From: Leptolinea sp964420995
Lineage (GTDB): Bacteria > Chloroflexota > Anaerolineae > Anaerolineales > Anaerolineaceae
Direction: 5' to 3'
NCBI GenBank assembly: GCA_964420995.1
Contig: CAYQUX010000021.1
Span: 1 to 64,000 of the forward strand
Length of the DNA: 64,000 bases
Positions 17,051 through 26,676 of this stretch are shown piece by piece. A program made the position numbers and the translations under genes. Below the pieces are notes generated by a model. It saw only the letters and a program-made list of their open reading frames with translations, was not told the origin of the DNA and did no database searches. Positions within the stretch are counted from its first letter, which is position 1, and each line of letters starts with the position of its first letter.

Positions 17051-20000
17051 GCGAGCCCTCCACCTGACAGTACAGACAGGTCTTCACCCAGCCCGAGGAG
17101 GTCAATTCCCATGCGAGGCGGCTTGACCCGTTCCTCATCTTTACCAAAGCGGATGACCTCTCCGTTTTCCATTACAGCTTCCACACCCAGACCGAGACTC
17201 TGAAGTTCTTTTACCAGAACCCGGAATGAGGCGGGGATGCTCGGCTCTTCGATCGGTTCGCCTTTGACGATGGCTTCATACGCATTTACGCGGCCCTGCA
17301 CGTCGTCAGATTTGACGGTGAGCATTTCCTGCAGGGTATAAGCCGCGCCGTAGGCTTCCAACGCCCAGACTTCCATTTCGCCAAAGCGCTGGCCGCCGAA
17401 TTGGGCTTTACCGCCGAGCGGTTGTTGGGTAACCAGGCTGTAAGGCCCGGTCGAACGCGCGTGAACTTTGTCTTCCACCAGGTGGTGCAGCTTGAGCATG
17501 GTCATCACACCGACGGTCACAGGCTGGTCATATGTGGAACCAGATTTGCCGTCGCGGAGGATCTGCTTGCCAAGGATCGGTATGGGCAGACCGGTTTCGA
17601 CCATGAAGGCCTGGGCGCGTTCACGTACCGCGCTTTCATCAAGACCAGTTGTATCAACACCTTTCGCCTCCAGCCATAATTTGAGGCAGACGTTGATAGC
17701 CAGCGGGTCTTTCATTTCTGAATCTTCAATGGAATGGGTGTAGCTGAAGTTGGTAATTTCGTCAGGGTTGTAACCCTTGTCTTTCAACCACTGCTCCACA
17801 ACCACACGCCGTGCATAGGCAGGATCAGTAGCCAGCTTGCTGACATCAAAACCTTTTTCACCCAGCCACTGTTCAAGATAAAGCATGCGAACTTCGTCAT
17901 CATCACGGATGCTTTCGGGAGAATATTCCTGGTCTTTTAACCATTCCCAGGCTTTTTCTGCCGATTCATTCCAGGCCTGATCAACCAGCCAGGCGCGGGA
18001 AAGTTCAGCTTCAATTTCTTTTTCATCGGCGCCGTCAAAAACCGGGGTGACCGCGCGGAATCCCATCTCTTTTGCTGCCCAACCGAGGTGCGTTTCGAGA
18101 ACCTGACCGATGTTCATACGACCGGGAACACCCAGCGGGTTCAGGATGATGTCGACGGGATTTCCGTCTTCCAGGTAGGGCATGTCTTCCACCGCGACAA
18201 CACGCGAGACAACACCTTTGTTACCATGGCGGCCGGCCATTTTGTCACCCGAGGTGATCTTGCGGCGCTGGGCAACAGAGACGCGCACCATCTTGTCAAC
18301 GCCCGCGGAAAGATCGGTATTGTCTTCGCGGGTGAAGACTTTCACATCCACCACCTTACCGCGCTCGCCGTGGGGCATGCGCAGTGAGGTATCTTTTACG
18401 TCGCGTGATTTTTCGCCAAAGATGGCGCGCAGCAGGCGCTCTTCGGGGGTCAACTCTTTTTCACCTTTTGGTGTGATCTTGCCCACCAGGATATCGTTCG
18501 GGCCGACTTCTGCGCCGATGCGGATGATACCGAATTCATCCAGGTCTTTGATGGCATCTTCACCCACATTGGGGATATCGCGGGTGATTTCTTCCGGCCC
18601 CAGTTTGGTGTCACGCGCTTCCACTTCATATTTCTCGATATGCACTGAGGTGAAACGGTCGTCCTGCACCAGGCGTTCGCTGATCAGAATGGCATCTTCA
18701 AAGTTACCGCCTTCCCAGGAGACGAATGCCACAGTGACATTCTGCCCGAGTGCCAGGTTCCCCTGCACGGTGGAGGAGGAATCCGCCAGAATGTGGCCTT
18801 TCTTGACCTTCTGGCCTTTGACCACCGCCGGGCGTTGGTCAATGCAGGTACTCTGGTTGGAGCGCTGGTATTTGCGCAGGTTGTATACCTTCACACCGCT
18901 GGCGGTGCGCAGGATGACCTGCCGTCCAGTCACGGAGGTGACTTCGCCATCTTCTTCGGCCATTACAACCTGGCCGGAATCTATGGCGGCAAATCCTTCC
19001 ATGCCGGTGGAGATCATGGGAATATCCGGGCTGACCAATGGGACAGCCTGGGCCATCATGTTCGAACCCATCAGGGCGCGGTTGGCATCATCATGCTCAA
19101 GGAAAGGAATCAATGCGGCGCTGATACCCACGACCTGGTTCGGGGCCACATCCATGTAGTTAATGGCGTCCGGGGTTTGAATGACAAAGTCATTGTGATG
19201 GCGACAGGAATTCTGGTCTTCCACGAATTCCATGGTTTTATTCAGGGCAGTGTTTGCCTGAGCAATAACGAATTTATCTTCCGCGTCCGCGGAGAGGTAT
19301 TCCACTTCGTCTGTCACGAACGGGTAGACGAAAATGGTCTTGTTCAGTTTGGCGATGGCCGGGAGCATTTCCTTTGTAACCCGGTCTTCCTTTTTCGCGA
19401 TGGCTTCGCCTTTTTCAGATATCAGGTCTTCGCGCAGGCGCCGACCAACCAGACGAGGGTCGCTGGAGGACAGGGCTTTGGCGACACGGCGATAGGGGGT
19501 TTCAATGAAACCATATTCATTTACGCGGGCGAAGGAAGCCAGACGGCCGATCAAACCAATGTTCGGGCCTTCCGGGGTTTCAATGGGGCATATGCGGCCG
19601 TAGTGCGAATGGTGGACATCACGCACATCGAAACCGGCGCGTTCACGACGCAAACCGCCGGGGCCCAGGGCGGAAAGGGTGCGTTTGTGGCGCAATTCAG
19701 CCAGTGGGTTGGTTTGATCCATGAATTGTGATAACTGGCTGCTGCCGAAGAACTCGCGCAGGGCAGCCACCACAGGGCGGATGTTGATCAGGGAGACGGG
19801 GGAAACCTGTTCCTGATCGCGAATGGACATGCGTTCTTTGATCACGCGTTCCATGCGGCGCATGCCGATGCGCAATTTGTTCTGGATCAATTCGCCGACG
19901 GTCTTCACACGGCGGTTGCCGAGGTGATCAATATCGTCTTTCTCTTCCTTTTCGTTGTTGATCATGATCATGCGGCGCACCAGGTAGACAATATCCCAGG

Positions 20001-20970
20001 CAGTCACCGTGCGATGAGTCACAGGAATTTTGTCCACCAGATCAAGTTTCTGGTTCAGCTTGTAGCGGCCGACACGTTCCAGGTCATAGTGACGCTGGTC
20101 AAACAACTGCTCGATCATGAAAGCTTTGGCGTTGTCCAGATTGGCCGGGTCGCCGGGGCGCATACGCTTGAAAAATTCCAGCAGCGCGGCCTGGGCAATG
20201 GTCAATCCACCGGTCAGGTTCCAGATGGGTTCCTGGCGCATGGAATTGGTGATGAACATGCGGTCAACGTTGTTATCCACATCCTGGAATAGAGAGATCA
20301 GTTCTTCGTCAGAACCGGTTTTCAACGGGCTTTCGAGAAGCCCGTCGCTAACGGCGGCCAGCGCCCGCAGGAAAATGGTGATCGGCACAGTGCGCTTTCG
20401 GTTGAATTTCAGGATGATGTAATCATTCTTGCGGGTTTCGAATTCCATCCAGGCGCCCCGGTCGGGGATCAATTTGGCATTGGCCAGAAAATGACCGGTA
20501 GCCCGATCCTGTGTGGATTCAAAATACACACCCGGCGAGCGGATCAACTGGGAAACCACAACTCGTTCGGTGCCATTGATGATAAAGGTGCCTTTGTCTG
20601 TCATCTCGGGGAAATCGCCCAGGAAGATCTCCGTGCGGACCGGGCTCGGAACTTCTGGGCCTTCCAGCAATACGGTGACAAACAGCGGAGAGGCATACGT
20701 CAAATCACGTTCGATACATTCATCGATGGTGTGTTTGGGTTCGCCGAACCTGTATTTCAGATCCCATTCTTTTAATTTCTCATCGTAACAGGGGAAGTGC
20801 AAGCGCATTCCCTTGTTGTACGATTCGATGGGTGAGATTTCGTTGAAGAGATCACCGAGGTTATCGGTTTTCAATCGGCGAAACGAATCAAGTTGAACTT
20901 CAATTAAATTTGGTAAGGTAAAAACAGACGGAATACGCGCGAAACTCTTTGTATCAAACTCGGAAGCCAT
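17047..20970 (-). CDS. rpoB: DNA-directed RNA polymerase beta subunit
   Basis: Catalytic beta subunit of RNA polymerase, 1307 residues. The rifampicin region (GSSQLSQFMDQTNPLAELRH, near residues 405-425) keeps the histidine and serine of sensitive enzymes. The C-terminal half has GEMEVWALEAYGAAYTLQEM. Between about residues 985 and 1122, after ATPVFDGADEKEIEAEL, lies a large insertion containing four spaced copies of a WLxxKG-like motif. The start has AGGAG a few bases upstream. rpoC does not follow: rpsL comes next, and a divergent membrane-protein gene lies upstream. Confidence 0.99.
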   Translation of the reverse strand: MASEFDTKSFARIPSVFTLPNLIEVQLDSFRRLKTDNLGDLFNEISPIESYNKGMRLHFPCYDEKLKEWDLKYRFGEPKHTIDECIERDLTYASPLFVTVLLEGPEVPSPVRTEIFLGDFPEMTDKGTFIINGTERVVVSQLIRSPGVYFESTQDRATGHFLANAKLIPDRGAWMEFETRKNDYIILKFNRKRTVPITIFLRALAAVSDGLLESPLKTGSDEELISLFQDVDNNVDRMFITNSMRQEPIWNLTGGLTIAQAALLEFFKRMRPGDPANLDNAKAFMIEQLFDQRHYDLERVGRYKLNQKLDLVDKIPVTHRTVTAWDIVYLVRRMIMINNEKEEKDDIDHLGNRRVKTVGELIQNKLRIGMRRMERVIKERMSIRDQEQVSPVSLINIRPVVAALREFFGSSQLSQFMDQTNPLAELRHKRTLSALGPGGLRRERAGFDVRDVHHSHYGRICPIETPEGPNIGLIGRLASFARVNEYGFIETPYRRVAKALSSSDPRLVGRRLREDLISEKGEAIAKKEDRVTKEMLPAIAKLNKTIFVYPFVTDEVEYLSADAEDKFVIAQANTALNKTMEFVEDQNSCRHHNDFVIQTPDAINYMDVAPNQVVGISAALIPFLEHDDANRALMGSNMMAQAVPLVSPDIPMISTGMEGFAAIDSGQVVMAEEDGEVTSVTGRQVILRTASGVKVYNLRKYQRSNQSTCIDQRPAVVKGQKVKKGHILADSSSTVQGNLALGQNVTVAFVSWEGGNFEDAILISERLVQDDRFTSVHIEKYEVEARDTKLGPEEITRDIPNVGEDAIKDLDEFGIIRIGAEVGPNDILVGKITPKGEKELTPEERLLRAIFGEKSRDVKDTSLRMPHGERGKVVDVKVFTREDNTDLSAGVDKMVRVSVAQRRKITSGDKMAGRHGNKGVVSRVVAVEDMPYLEDGNPVDIILNPLGVPGRMNIGQVLETHLGWAAKEMGFRAVTPVFDGADEKEIEAELSRAWLVDQAWNESAEKAWEWLKDQEYSPESIRDDDEVRMLYLEQWLGEKGFDVSKLATDPAYARRVVVEQWLKDKGYNPDEITNFSYTHSIEDSEMKDPLAINVCLKLWLEAKGVDTTGLDESAVRERAQAFMVETGLPIPILGKQILRDGKSGSTYDQPVTVGVMTMLKLHHLVEDKVHARSTGPYSLVTQQPLGGKAQFGGQRFGEMEVWALEAYGAAYTLQEMLTVKSDDVQGRVNAYEAIVKGEPIEEPSIPASFRVLVKELQSLGLGVEAVMENGEVIRFGKDEERVKPPRMGIDLLGLGEDLSVLSGGGLA

Positions 20971-21043
20971 GTCTACTCCTGGTTAAACGTGGCGAAAGGG
21001 GGAGAGTACAACCTGCCGCCCTTCGATAGTAAAGCAATTGGTA

Positions 21044-21072
21044 AGTATATCAAAAGGAATCTACAATTGCAA
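21044..21072 (-). promoter_or_regulatory. Sigma-70 promoter of rpoB
   Basis: On the minus strand TTGCAA (21067-21072) and TATACT (21044-21049) are separated by exactly 17 bases, about 75 bases before the rpoB ATG. It lies where an over-long start of the neighbouring plus-strand gene would be coding, which argues for the later start of that gene. Confidence 0.65.
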
Positions 21073-21127
21073 GCATTTTTGGAAAATTCATTACTTTTAC
21101 ACCCGCCTTTTCACATGGTACCATCCA

Positions 21128-22873
21128 ATGGCAAATTTTACTACTGGCAGGCTGCTGTTGCCTGATAAAATCTACGTCATGGTATACCTGTTCTGGCTGA
21201 GCGGCGCGATATGCCTTTTCCTTGCATTTTTTGCCTATGCGTTGGGGATTGATCACACTCCCGATTGGGGAACTTCCCGGTGGTTCTTACTGGGGGTGGG
21301 CATCCTGTTTCTGTCCGCCGGGGTTTTCCGCCACTGGCAAACCGCCATAACCCGCTGCTGGCAGGCATCCCGCCTGGTAAGGTGGTTCCACCGGCAGAGT
21401 GAACGCCTGCACGGTTCTTGCTTGATTCAATTTCTCGGGAATACCCGATTCGTCCGCTTTTTAACCACACCCGGTTTGAGCAATGCCAGGTGGATGGCCG
21501 CCATCATTGTCACCCTGGGCTGTCTGACCGCCTGCTGGCTTGTTACGGCGGGCACGATGACGGATTTTTCCCGGACGACTCTGTATTATGACCGTCTGGC
21601 TGACAGCTTCCTGCACGGCCGGTTATCCCTGCTGGAAACACCCGACCCGCGTCTGGCGGAGTTGTCCAATCCATATGATTATCGGCAGCGCGGAGACATC
21701 CCCATTGTCTGGGACGCGTCGTATTTTCAAGATCAGTATTATCTCTACTGGGGTCCCGTCCCGGCCATTCTGGTTTGCGTGTTGAAAGGTCCGTTTCATA
21801 TCCCGATTGGAGATATGCAACTCACCCTTTTCTTTACCATTGGCATCATGGCCGTCCAGACAATACTGATAACAGAGGCATACCGCCGATGGTTTGATCA
21901 CCTGCCGGCGGGATTGGTCGTCGCTCCCCTGCTGGCTTCAACATTCAGCGTACCCCTTCTCTGGCAATTGTCCAGGCCGTCGATATATGAGTCAGCCATC
22001 GCAGGTGGTCAATTTTTCTGGCTTCTGGGACTTGCCTTCTGCTTCAAGGGATTTGATAACCGCGATCACCAATCCGCGCTATTTTTTGCGAGCGGCCTGG
22101 CCTGGGCAGCCGCCATTGGATCCCGCGCCAACCTGGCCGTCCCAATTGGCGCCGGATTTGCCGTCCTACTGGTGATCTTCATCACCAGGCATAAGGTTCG
22201 CAAGGCATGTCTCTTTGGAGGGCTGGCTTTCGCGCTGGGAATGACCGCGCTGGGCTGGTATAACTTCGCCCGGTTCGGCTCTCTATTTGAAACGGGGTAC
22301 AGTTATCAACTAACCGGGCCGGCGGCAGTTTCTGTGGTTAATGGTGAATTGTTCTCCCCGACCTATGTTCTTCCCAATTTCTTCAATATGTTCCTTCGGC
22401 CGGTTATCTTTGACAGCGAATTTCCATTCGTCCACTCACCCTGGTTGACGGAAGCCATGTGGCCTTTCTTCATAAAGTTGCCTTCCGCTTATTATTACAG
22501 CGAACCCATCAGCGGGTTGCTGATCACCTGTCCATTCATGGTCTTCCTCGCGGGCGTGTTCGTGAAACGGCTTCTATGCAAGCGGGAGATAAGCATCCTG
22601 TTGGCATCCGCGGGATTGTCGATTCTGGCCAGCCTGGCGTTTATCACCTCGTTCATGCGTTACCTGCTGGACTTCTCACCCGCCCTGCTCCTTCTGGCGG
22701 TTGCCGGTTTCTGGCAGGCGGCGGAAAAATCATCCGGTTGGAGAACCGTCGGACTATTGCTGGCGCTATGGGGTGCGGCCCTCGGGCTGCTTTTAAGTCT
22801 GGCCGGACCGAACAACAACTTCTTAAACAACAATCCGGCGCTTTTCCAGTGGTTGGCCGAATTATTCGCCTAA
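21128..22873 (+). CDS. GT-C-type membrane glycosyltransferase-like protein
   Basis: An integral membrane protein of about 581 residues with roughly ten or more hydrophobic segments. A luminal-type stretch after the third segment reads YYDRLADSFLHGRLSLLETP and continues with WDASYFQDQYYLYWGPVPA. This pattern resembles membrane GT-C enzymes (GT39/RgtA-like) that use polyprenyl-phosphate sugars. Donor and acceptor cannot be inferred. The start is uncertain: the frame opens at 21038, but that would span the rpoB promoter, so the ATG at 21128 is preferred although it lacks a clear ribosome binding site. Confidence 0.65.
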   Translation: MANFTTGRLLLPDKIYVMVYLFWLSGAICLFLAFFAYALGIDHTPDWGTSRWFLLGVGILFLSAGVFRHWQTAITRCWQASRLVRWFHRQSERLHGSCLIQFLGNTRFVRFLTTPGLSNARWMAAIIVTLGCLTACWLVTAGTMTDFSRTTLYYDRLADSFLHGRLSLLETPDPRLAELSNPYDYRQRGDIPIVWDASYFQDQYYLYWGPVPAILVCVLKGPFHIPIGDMQLTLFFTIGIMAVQTILITEAYRRWFDHLPAGLVVAPLLASTFSVPLLWQLSRPSIYESAIAGGQFFWLLGLAFCFKGFDNRDHQSALFFASGLAWAAAIGSRANLAVPIGAGFAVLLVIFITRHKVRKACLFGGLAFALGMTALGWYNFARFGSLFETGYSYQLTGPAAVSVVNGELFSPTYVLPNFFNMFLRPVIFDSEFPFVHSPWLTEAMWPFFIKLPSAYYYSEPISGLLITCPFMVFLAGVFVKRLLCKREISILLASAGLSILASLAFITSFMRYLLDFSPALLLLAVAGFWQAAEKSSGWRTVGLLLALWGAALGLLLSLAGPNNNFLNNNPALFQWLAELFA

Positions 22874-22875
22874 AA

Positions 22876-22918
22876 AGTCTCCCCTGAGGCAGTAATGCAT
22901 ACCGTTTCAGGGGAGACT
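22876..22918. terminator. Bidirectional terminator between convergent genes
   Basis: A perfect 12-bp inverted repeat (AGTCTCCCCTGA with TCAGGGGAGACT) around a 19-base loop. On the minus strand it is followed by TTTTT, so it ends the RNHCP gene transcript well. In the plus direction the tail is less T-rich, but the stem may still stop the membrane-protein transcript. Confidence 0.8.
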
Positions 22919-22923
22919 AACAC

Positions 22924-23607
22924 TTATTTCATACCACAGGCAGTTTCTTTACTTCGGTTTACGAATTCCTCTTTTACCTGTGCGATTGTCAATAGTTTCC
23001 AATTCAGGTGGAAAATGGCGTCCGGCTTATCCAGGAATGAACTCTTCCCGAACAGGCGGGTATACACAATGGAGAAGTCTCCGGTGTTCAGGAGATGAAT
23101 ACCCTGGCCAGACAGTCGGTCGCGCAATTCGTCCGGCAAATCACACGAGTTCAAGTAAAGCTGAAAGACATTCTGTGTATCATCGTCCGCCGCGATGCGG
23201 TTGATGGACACCTTGCCGCAACCTGCGCAGCGGTGTACCAGCATGAGTTCACCCTGGTTTTCCGCGTTATACCGTTTATTCACAGCCTTGATGGTCAACC
23301 CTATCGGCTCCATGCGGCTGCCACAGTCTGCCTTTCGGTCGCCCGGGATATCCAGATCCACATGCCGCGACCAAAGGCAGATCGGGCAATGGTTGCGATT
23401 ATTTACTCCAGAGAGTTCACGGTTCGCTGAAACCATGGCTCCGCATTGCCTGCATTTGAAATCCTGGGTGTCAATGATCACTCTGCGATGGGACTTACAT
23501 TCCCTTTCATAAAGAACTTCACTGTCTTTATTTTTATGGTTTCTCTTTTCAAAACAATCGTCAAAACCGTTGTTTGACGTGTATTGCCAATGATGTTTGT
23601 TTTTCAT
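22924..23607 (-). CDS. RNHCP domain protein
   Basis: A 227-residue, probably zinc-binding protein. The central part FKCRQCGAMVSANRE followed by NNRNHCPICLWSRHVDLD is the signature that names the RNHCP family (two Cys-X2-Cys pairs). The later stretch has PGDRKADCGSRMEPIGL and HRCAGCGKVSINRIAADDD, giving another Cys-X2-Cys pair. The molecular role of the family is not known to me; the knuckles suggest nucleic-acid or RNA contact. The N-terminal 40 residues are polar and variable. It stands alone, ending in a strong terminator. Confidence 0.85.
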   Translation of the reverse strand: MKNKHHWQYTSNNGFDDCFEKRNHKNKDSEVLYERECKSHRRVIIDTQDFKCRQCGAMVSANRELSGVNNRNHCPICLWSRHVDLDIPGDRKADCGSRMEPIGLTIKAVNKRYNAENQGELMLVHRCAGCGKVSINRIAADDDTQNVFQLYLNSCDLPDELRDRLSGQGIHLLNTGDFSIVYTRLFGKSSFLDKPDAIFHLNWKLLTIAQVKEEFVNRSKETACGMK

Positions 23608-23943
23608 GTTGCCGCCACGTTAAACAAACCGGCCGCGAGATCGCTCCCGCGGCCGGCTGCATAGGTATACTGGTTAATCGGTCAGTACAAGACGTTATCC
23701 TGCAAAATACAATCCCCCGATTGGTTGAAAGTACGGTCAGGTTGTGTCTTTAAATGCAAACCACGGGACAGAAATCCGCCCGTGGTTGAGATTTAACGCA
23801 AAAACTGGCGTCAGCCTCTACCTGCGGGCGAACTCCTCTGTGGATGTGACAACAACGACCGAAGCGAAATTAAACAAAAATCATCCTTTTATGATGAGCG
23901 AATTATCCCATATTTTTGTGGTACGTCAATCTCAAACAGGAAA
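23608..23943. other. Intergenic region with hairpins between pit and RNHCP gene
   Basis: No gene seen. On the minus strand a short stem TCATC/GATGA followed by TTTTTGTTT (about 23872-23897) could terminate pit. A hairpin with CCACGGG/CCCGTGG arms lies at 23761-23785. A very GC-rich stem (CCGGCCGCG with CGCGGCCGG, 23629-23656) lies in the untranslated leader of the RNHCP gene. Confidence 0.5.
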
Positions 23944-24924
23944 TCAAAACATACGTAGAATCAGGAAAACCCCGGCCGCCAATATCCCGGAAAATGGGAT
24001 GGTGATTAACCAGGCTGCCAGAATGTTCATGGCCAGATTCCAGCGGACCTTGTTTATCCGCTCCGCCGCCCCCACGCCCATGATAGCCGAGCTGACCACC
24101 TGTGTGGTGCTCACCGGACCGCCAAACAAGGCCGCGCCGAGGATCACCGACGCCGATGTTACCTGGGCGCAAAAACCATGCACCGGCCGGATGCGGAAGA
24201 ACCCCGCCCCCAGTGTTTTAATTAACCGCCAGCCGCCAGATACCGTTCCGATGGCAATAGTCAGCGCGCTGATGGTAATAACCCAGACTGGCACCTGAAA
24301 CGAGGAAATAAATCCGCTGGTGACCAACCCGAGCGTGATGATCCCCATGGTTTTCTGCGCGTCGTTGGCCCCGTGACTCAACGCCAATCCAACACCCGTC
24401 AGCACCTGAATGCGTTTAAAGAACAGATTTATCTTCATTGAAGCGCCGGCGGCCAGCAGGTATACCAATTTAGTAAACAGGAAACCAGCGGCCAGACCGA
24501 TGATCGGCGACAGAAAAAGGGCGATGAACACTTTGTATAATCCGGTCAATTGAATAACGTCAAAGTCCACCCCTGAAGCCGCCGCGCCGATCAACCCGCC
24601 GATGAGCGCGTGCGACGAGCTGCTGGGGATACCAAAATACCATGTGAGCAGATTCCACAAAATGGCGCCTGAAAGCGCGGATAGCAGCACCGGCATGGTC
24701 ATCAGGTTCGGAGGAATGATCTCGGAGCCAATGGTTTTGGCCACCGCCACGCCGAACAGGAACGGTCCGCAAAACTCCGCGATGGCGGTCAACCCCAGTG
24801 CCAATCGGGGTGAAAGTGAGCGGCTGGAAATGATCGTGGCCACGATGTTGCTTGAATCATGCACGCCGTTGAGAAAATCAAAGATCAACGCCAGAATTAT
24901 TAAGGCGACAAGTTGAGGGTCCAT
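23944..24924 (-). CDS. pit: Inorganic phosphate transporter, PiT family
   Basis: A cation-coupled low-affinity phosphate transporter of the cytoplasmic membrane. The 326-residue protein has about ten membrane segments and the inverted duplicated PiT signatures: FDFLNGVHDSSNIVATIISS at residues 16-35 and ALSHGANDAQKTMGIITLGL around residue 185. It lies eight bases after a DUF47 gene, the classic pairing of PiT with its regulatory accessory protein. Confidence 0.95.
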   Translation of the reverse strand: MDPQLVALIILALIFDFLNGVHDSSNIVATIISSRSLSPRLALGLTAIAEFCGPFLFGVAVAKTIGSEIIPPNLMTMPVLLSALSGAILWNLLTWYFGIPSSSSHALIGGLIGAAASGVDFDVIQLTGLYKVFIALFLSPIIGLAAGFLFTKLVYLLAAGASMKINLFFKRIQVLTGVGLALSHGANDAQKTMGIITLGLVTSGFISSFQVPVWVITISALTIAIGTVSGGWRLIKTLGAGFFRIRPVHGFCAQVTSASVILGAALFGGPVSTTQVVSSAIMGVGAAERINKVRWNLAMNILAAWLITIPFSGILAAGVFLILRMF

Positions 24925-24932
24925 AAGAGCTC

Positions 24933-25562
24933 TCAGGCGATCTTTAAGATAATATCTGAGATCACATCCGCGGCACGCGCCTGCCGGTCAGCCGCGTTGC
25001 TCAGGTGACGGTAGATCTCACGAACTTTCAGAACCGACATCACTCGTTTAACATCCTTTGTCTCCTGAAACAATTCAGCCAGAGCTTCGCGATAGGTGGT
25101 TTCCACCTGATGCTCTATTCTCTTCGCAGAATTGGCATGCTCTGTTGCCACGGCATAATGTTTGTCCTGTAACCGCAAAACAGCCAGTTTGAGCTCTCTG
25201 GAAGCATCGTAAAGCAGATCAGCCATTTTCTGCATCACTGGTGTCGGGGTGACATCCAAAATTTCCATCTCTTCAACGGTTGTACTGGAATAACGCAAAA
25301 TATCATCAAAGTCGCGTGAAAGTGCGAAAATATCTTCACGGTCAAAGGGAGTGACAAAAGTATTCATCAACTCTTCGATCATGATGCGCCGCATTTCAAC
25401 TGCCTGCTCTTCTGTTTGAATGATCTGTTTGGCCACATTTGAACTGCGTTTTTTCAGGTAATGTGTGAGCAATTCAAGGCCATTGACAGTGGTTTCGGTT
25501 TGATCTGCCAGCATCAGCATGAATTTATTCGGTTTGGGTTTGAAAAGGCTGCGTAATTTCAT
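24933..25562 (-). CDS. DUF47 PhoU-like phosphate transport accessory protein
   Basis: A 209-residue helical protein of the DUF47/PhoU-related family (MKLRSLFKPKPNKFMLMLAD at the start; PFDREDIFALSRDFDDILRY around residue 73). Such proteins form helical bundles that regulate or support the adjacent PiT transporter. It is the upstream gene of a two-gene operon with pit. It is divergent from the SUMF1-fold gene, so promoters should lie in 25563-25761. Confidence 0.93.
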   Translation of the reverse strand: MKLRSLFKPKPNKFMLMLADQTETTVNGLELLTHYLKKRSSNVAKQIIQTEEQAVEMRRIMIEELMNTFVTPFDREDIFALSRDFDDILRYSSTTVEEMEILDVTPTPVMQKMADLLYDASRELKLAVLRLQDKHYAVATEHANSAKRIEHQVETTYREALAELFQETKDVKRVMSVLKVREIYRHLSNAADRQARAADVISDIILKIA

Positions 25563-25761
25563 CTTGCATACCTTTCTTGATATACTTTTTTGTATTAATC
25601 AACCATGGATTGAAATGTCAATCATTAATTTATTATAGACCTGTGGGATTTATGCAAAATATATACCAGTTTCGACGGGAAATATAAATGGCTGAATTGG
25701 TCTTGATTAAGAACACGTCCATTTTCAATGCCGCCCTTAGGGGATTTAGGGGGTTATACCG

Positions 25762-26676
25762 GTGAGATATTACCCAAACAAGATCGCCTTATTATTGTCA
25801 TTTTCGATCATAGTCACCATTATGGTCAACATGATGGTCAACCAGGTCTCTTTTAGAAATACAGAACCACCCCGATGTTCCCGGATCGGTCAAATATGGA
25901 TTTCACCCTTGGATGGTATGGAGCTTGTTTGCGTTCCCGCCGGTCATTTCATTATGGGAGCGCCAGAGTCCGACCTTGCCGCCGGTGATGATGAAAAACC
26001 ACAACACCAGGTCAATCTTGATGCCTTCTGGGTGGATCGAACTGAAGTAACCAATTCAAATTATGCCCGGTGCGTGGCAGCAGGAGCCTGCCATCCGAAA
26101 ATATACGAAACTACAGCCCTGACATATACGCCTTACTCGGTACACCCGGATTGGCAGCAGAATCCCGCGCTGATCTATTACGCAGACGATGCAGTCGCCT
26201 ATTGCCGGTGGGCGGGACGCCGATTACCAACAGAAGCTGAATGGGAGAAGGCAGCCCGTGGAACAGATAGCCGCCTTTTTCCCTGGGGGAATGAGTTGGA
26301 TTGCGACCACGCAAACTACTACATATGCAACCATGTTCCGGAATATGATCCGCGCGGTCCGCGTTGCGGATACAGTAGTTATTGCCGAACGGCTGATGTT
26401 AATGATTACCCGACCGGGGCAAGCCCTTATGGTGCTCTGAACATGGCCGGCAATGTGTGGGAATGGGTATCTGACTTTTATTCACCTGATTACTATACGG
26501 TTTCGTCATCAGACAATCCTTCCGGTCCAAAAACCGGCGAATTCCGGGTTCGCCGGGGTGGAGGAAGTACCAGTCTGGCGGCAGACCTGCGTTTGACCAC
26601 ACGCGCCAGCGGAAAAGGGGAACATTATTATGACGGTCAGATGGGATTCCGTTGCGCGGTTGATTCCGGTTTCTAA
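25762..26676 (+). CDS. Membrane-anchored SUMF1/FGE-fold protein
   Basis: A 304-residue protein with an N-terminal membrane anchor (residues about 8-28) and a formylglycine-generating-enzyme-type domain: MELVCVPAGHFIMGAPESD, DEKPQHQVNLDAFWVDRTEV, RLPTEAEWEKAARG, NMAGNVWEWVSDFY and the final GFRCAV. The region that carries the catalytic cysteines in true formylglycine-generating enzymes has none here (RRGGGSTSLAADLRLTTRAS). A non-sulfatase-activating role, such as ligand binding outside the cell, is therefore more likely. The start is a GTG with AGGGGG eight bases upstream. Confidence 0.85.
   Translation: MRYYPNKIALLLSFSIIVTIMVNMMVNQVSFRNTEPPRCSRIGQIWISPLDGMELVCVPAGHFIMGAPESDLAAGDDEKPQHQVNLDAFWVDRTEVTNSNYARCVAAGACHPKIYETTALTYTPYSVHPDWQQNPALIYYADDAVAYCRWAGRRLPTEAEWEKAARGTDSRLFPWGNELDCDHANYYICNHVPEYDPRGPRCGYSSYCRTADVNDYPTGASPYGALNMAGNVWEWVSDFYSPDYYTVSSSDNPSGPKTGEFRVRRGGGSTSLAADLRLTTRASGKGEHYYDGQMGFRCAVDSGF

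Noticed and set aside
18182..19731. Two long plus-strand frames (325 and 312 codons) opposite rpoB
   Set aside because: Antisense shadows of rpoB with no ribosome binding sites; the minus-strand product is certain.
21038..21127. Upstream extension of the GT-C-like membrane protein
   Set aside because: These codons cover the opposite-strand rpoB promoter and have no ribosome binding site.
25762..26676. Formylglycine-generating enzyme (sulfatase activator)
   Set aside because: The catalytic cysteine pair is missing and no sulfatase is nearby.
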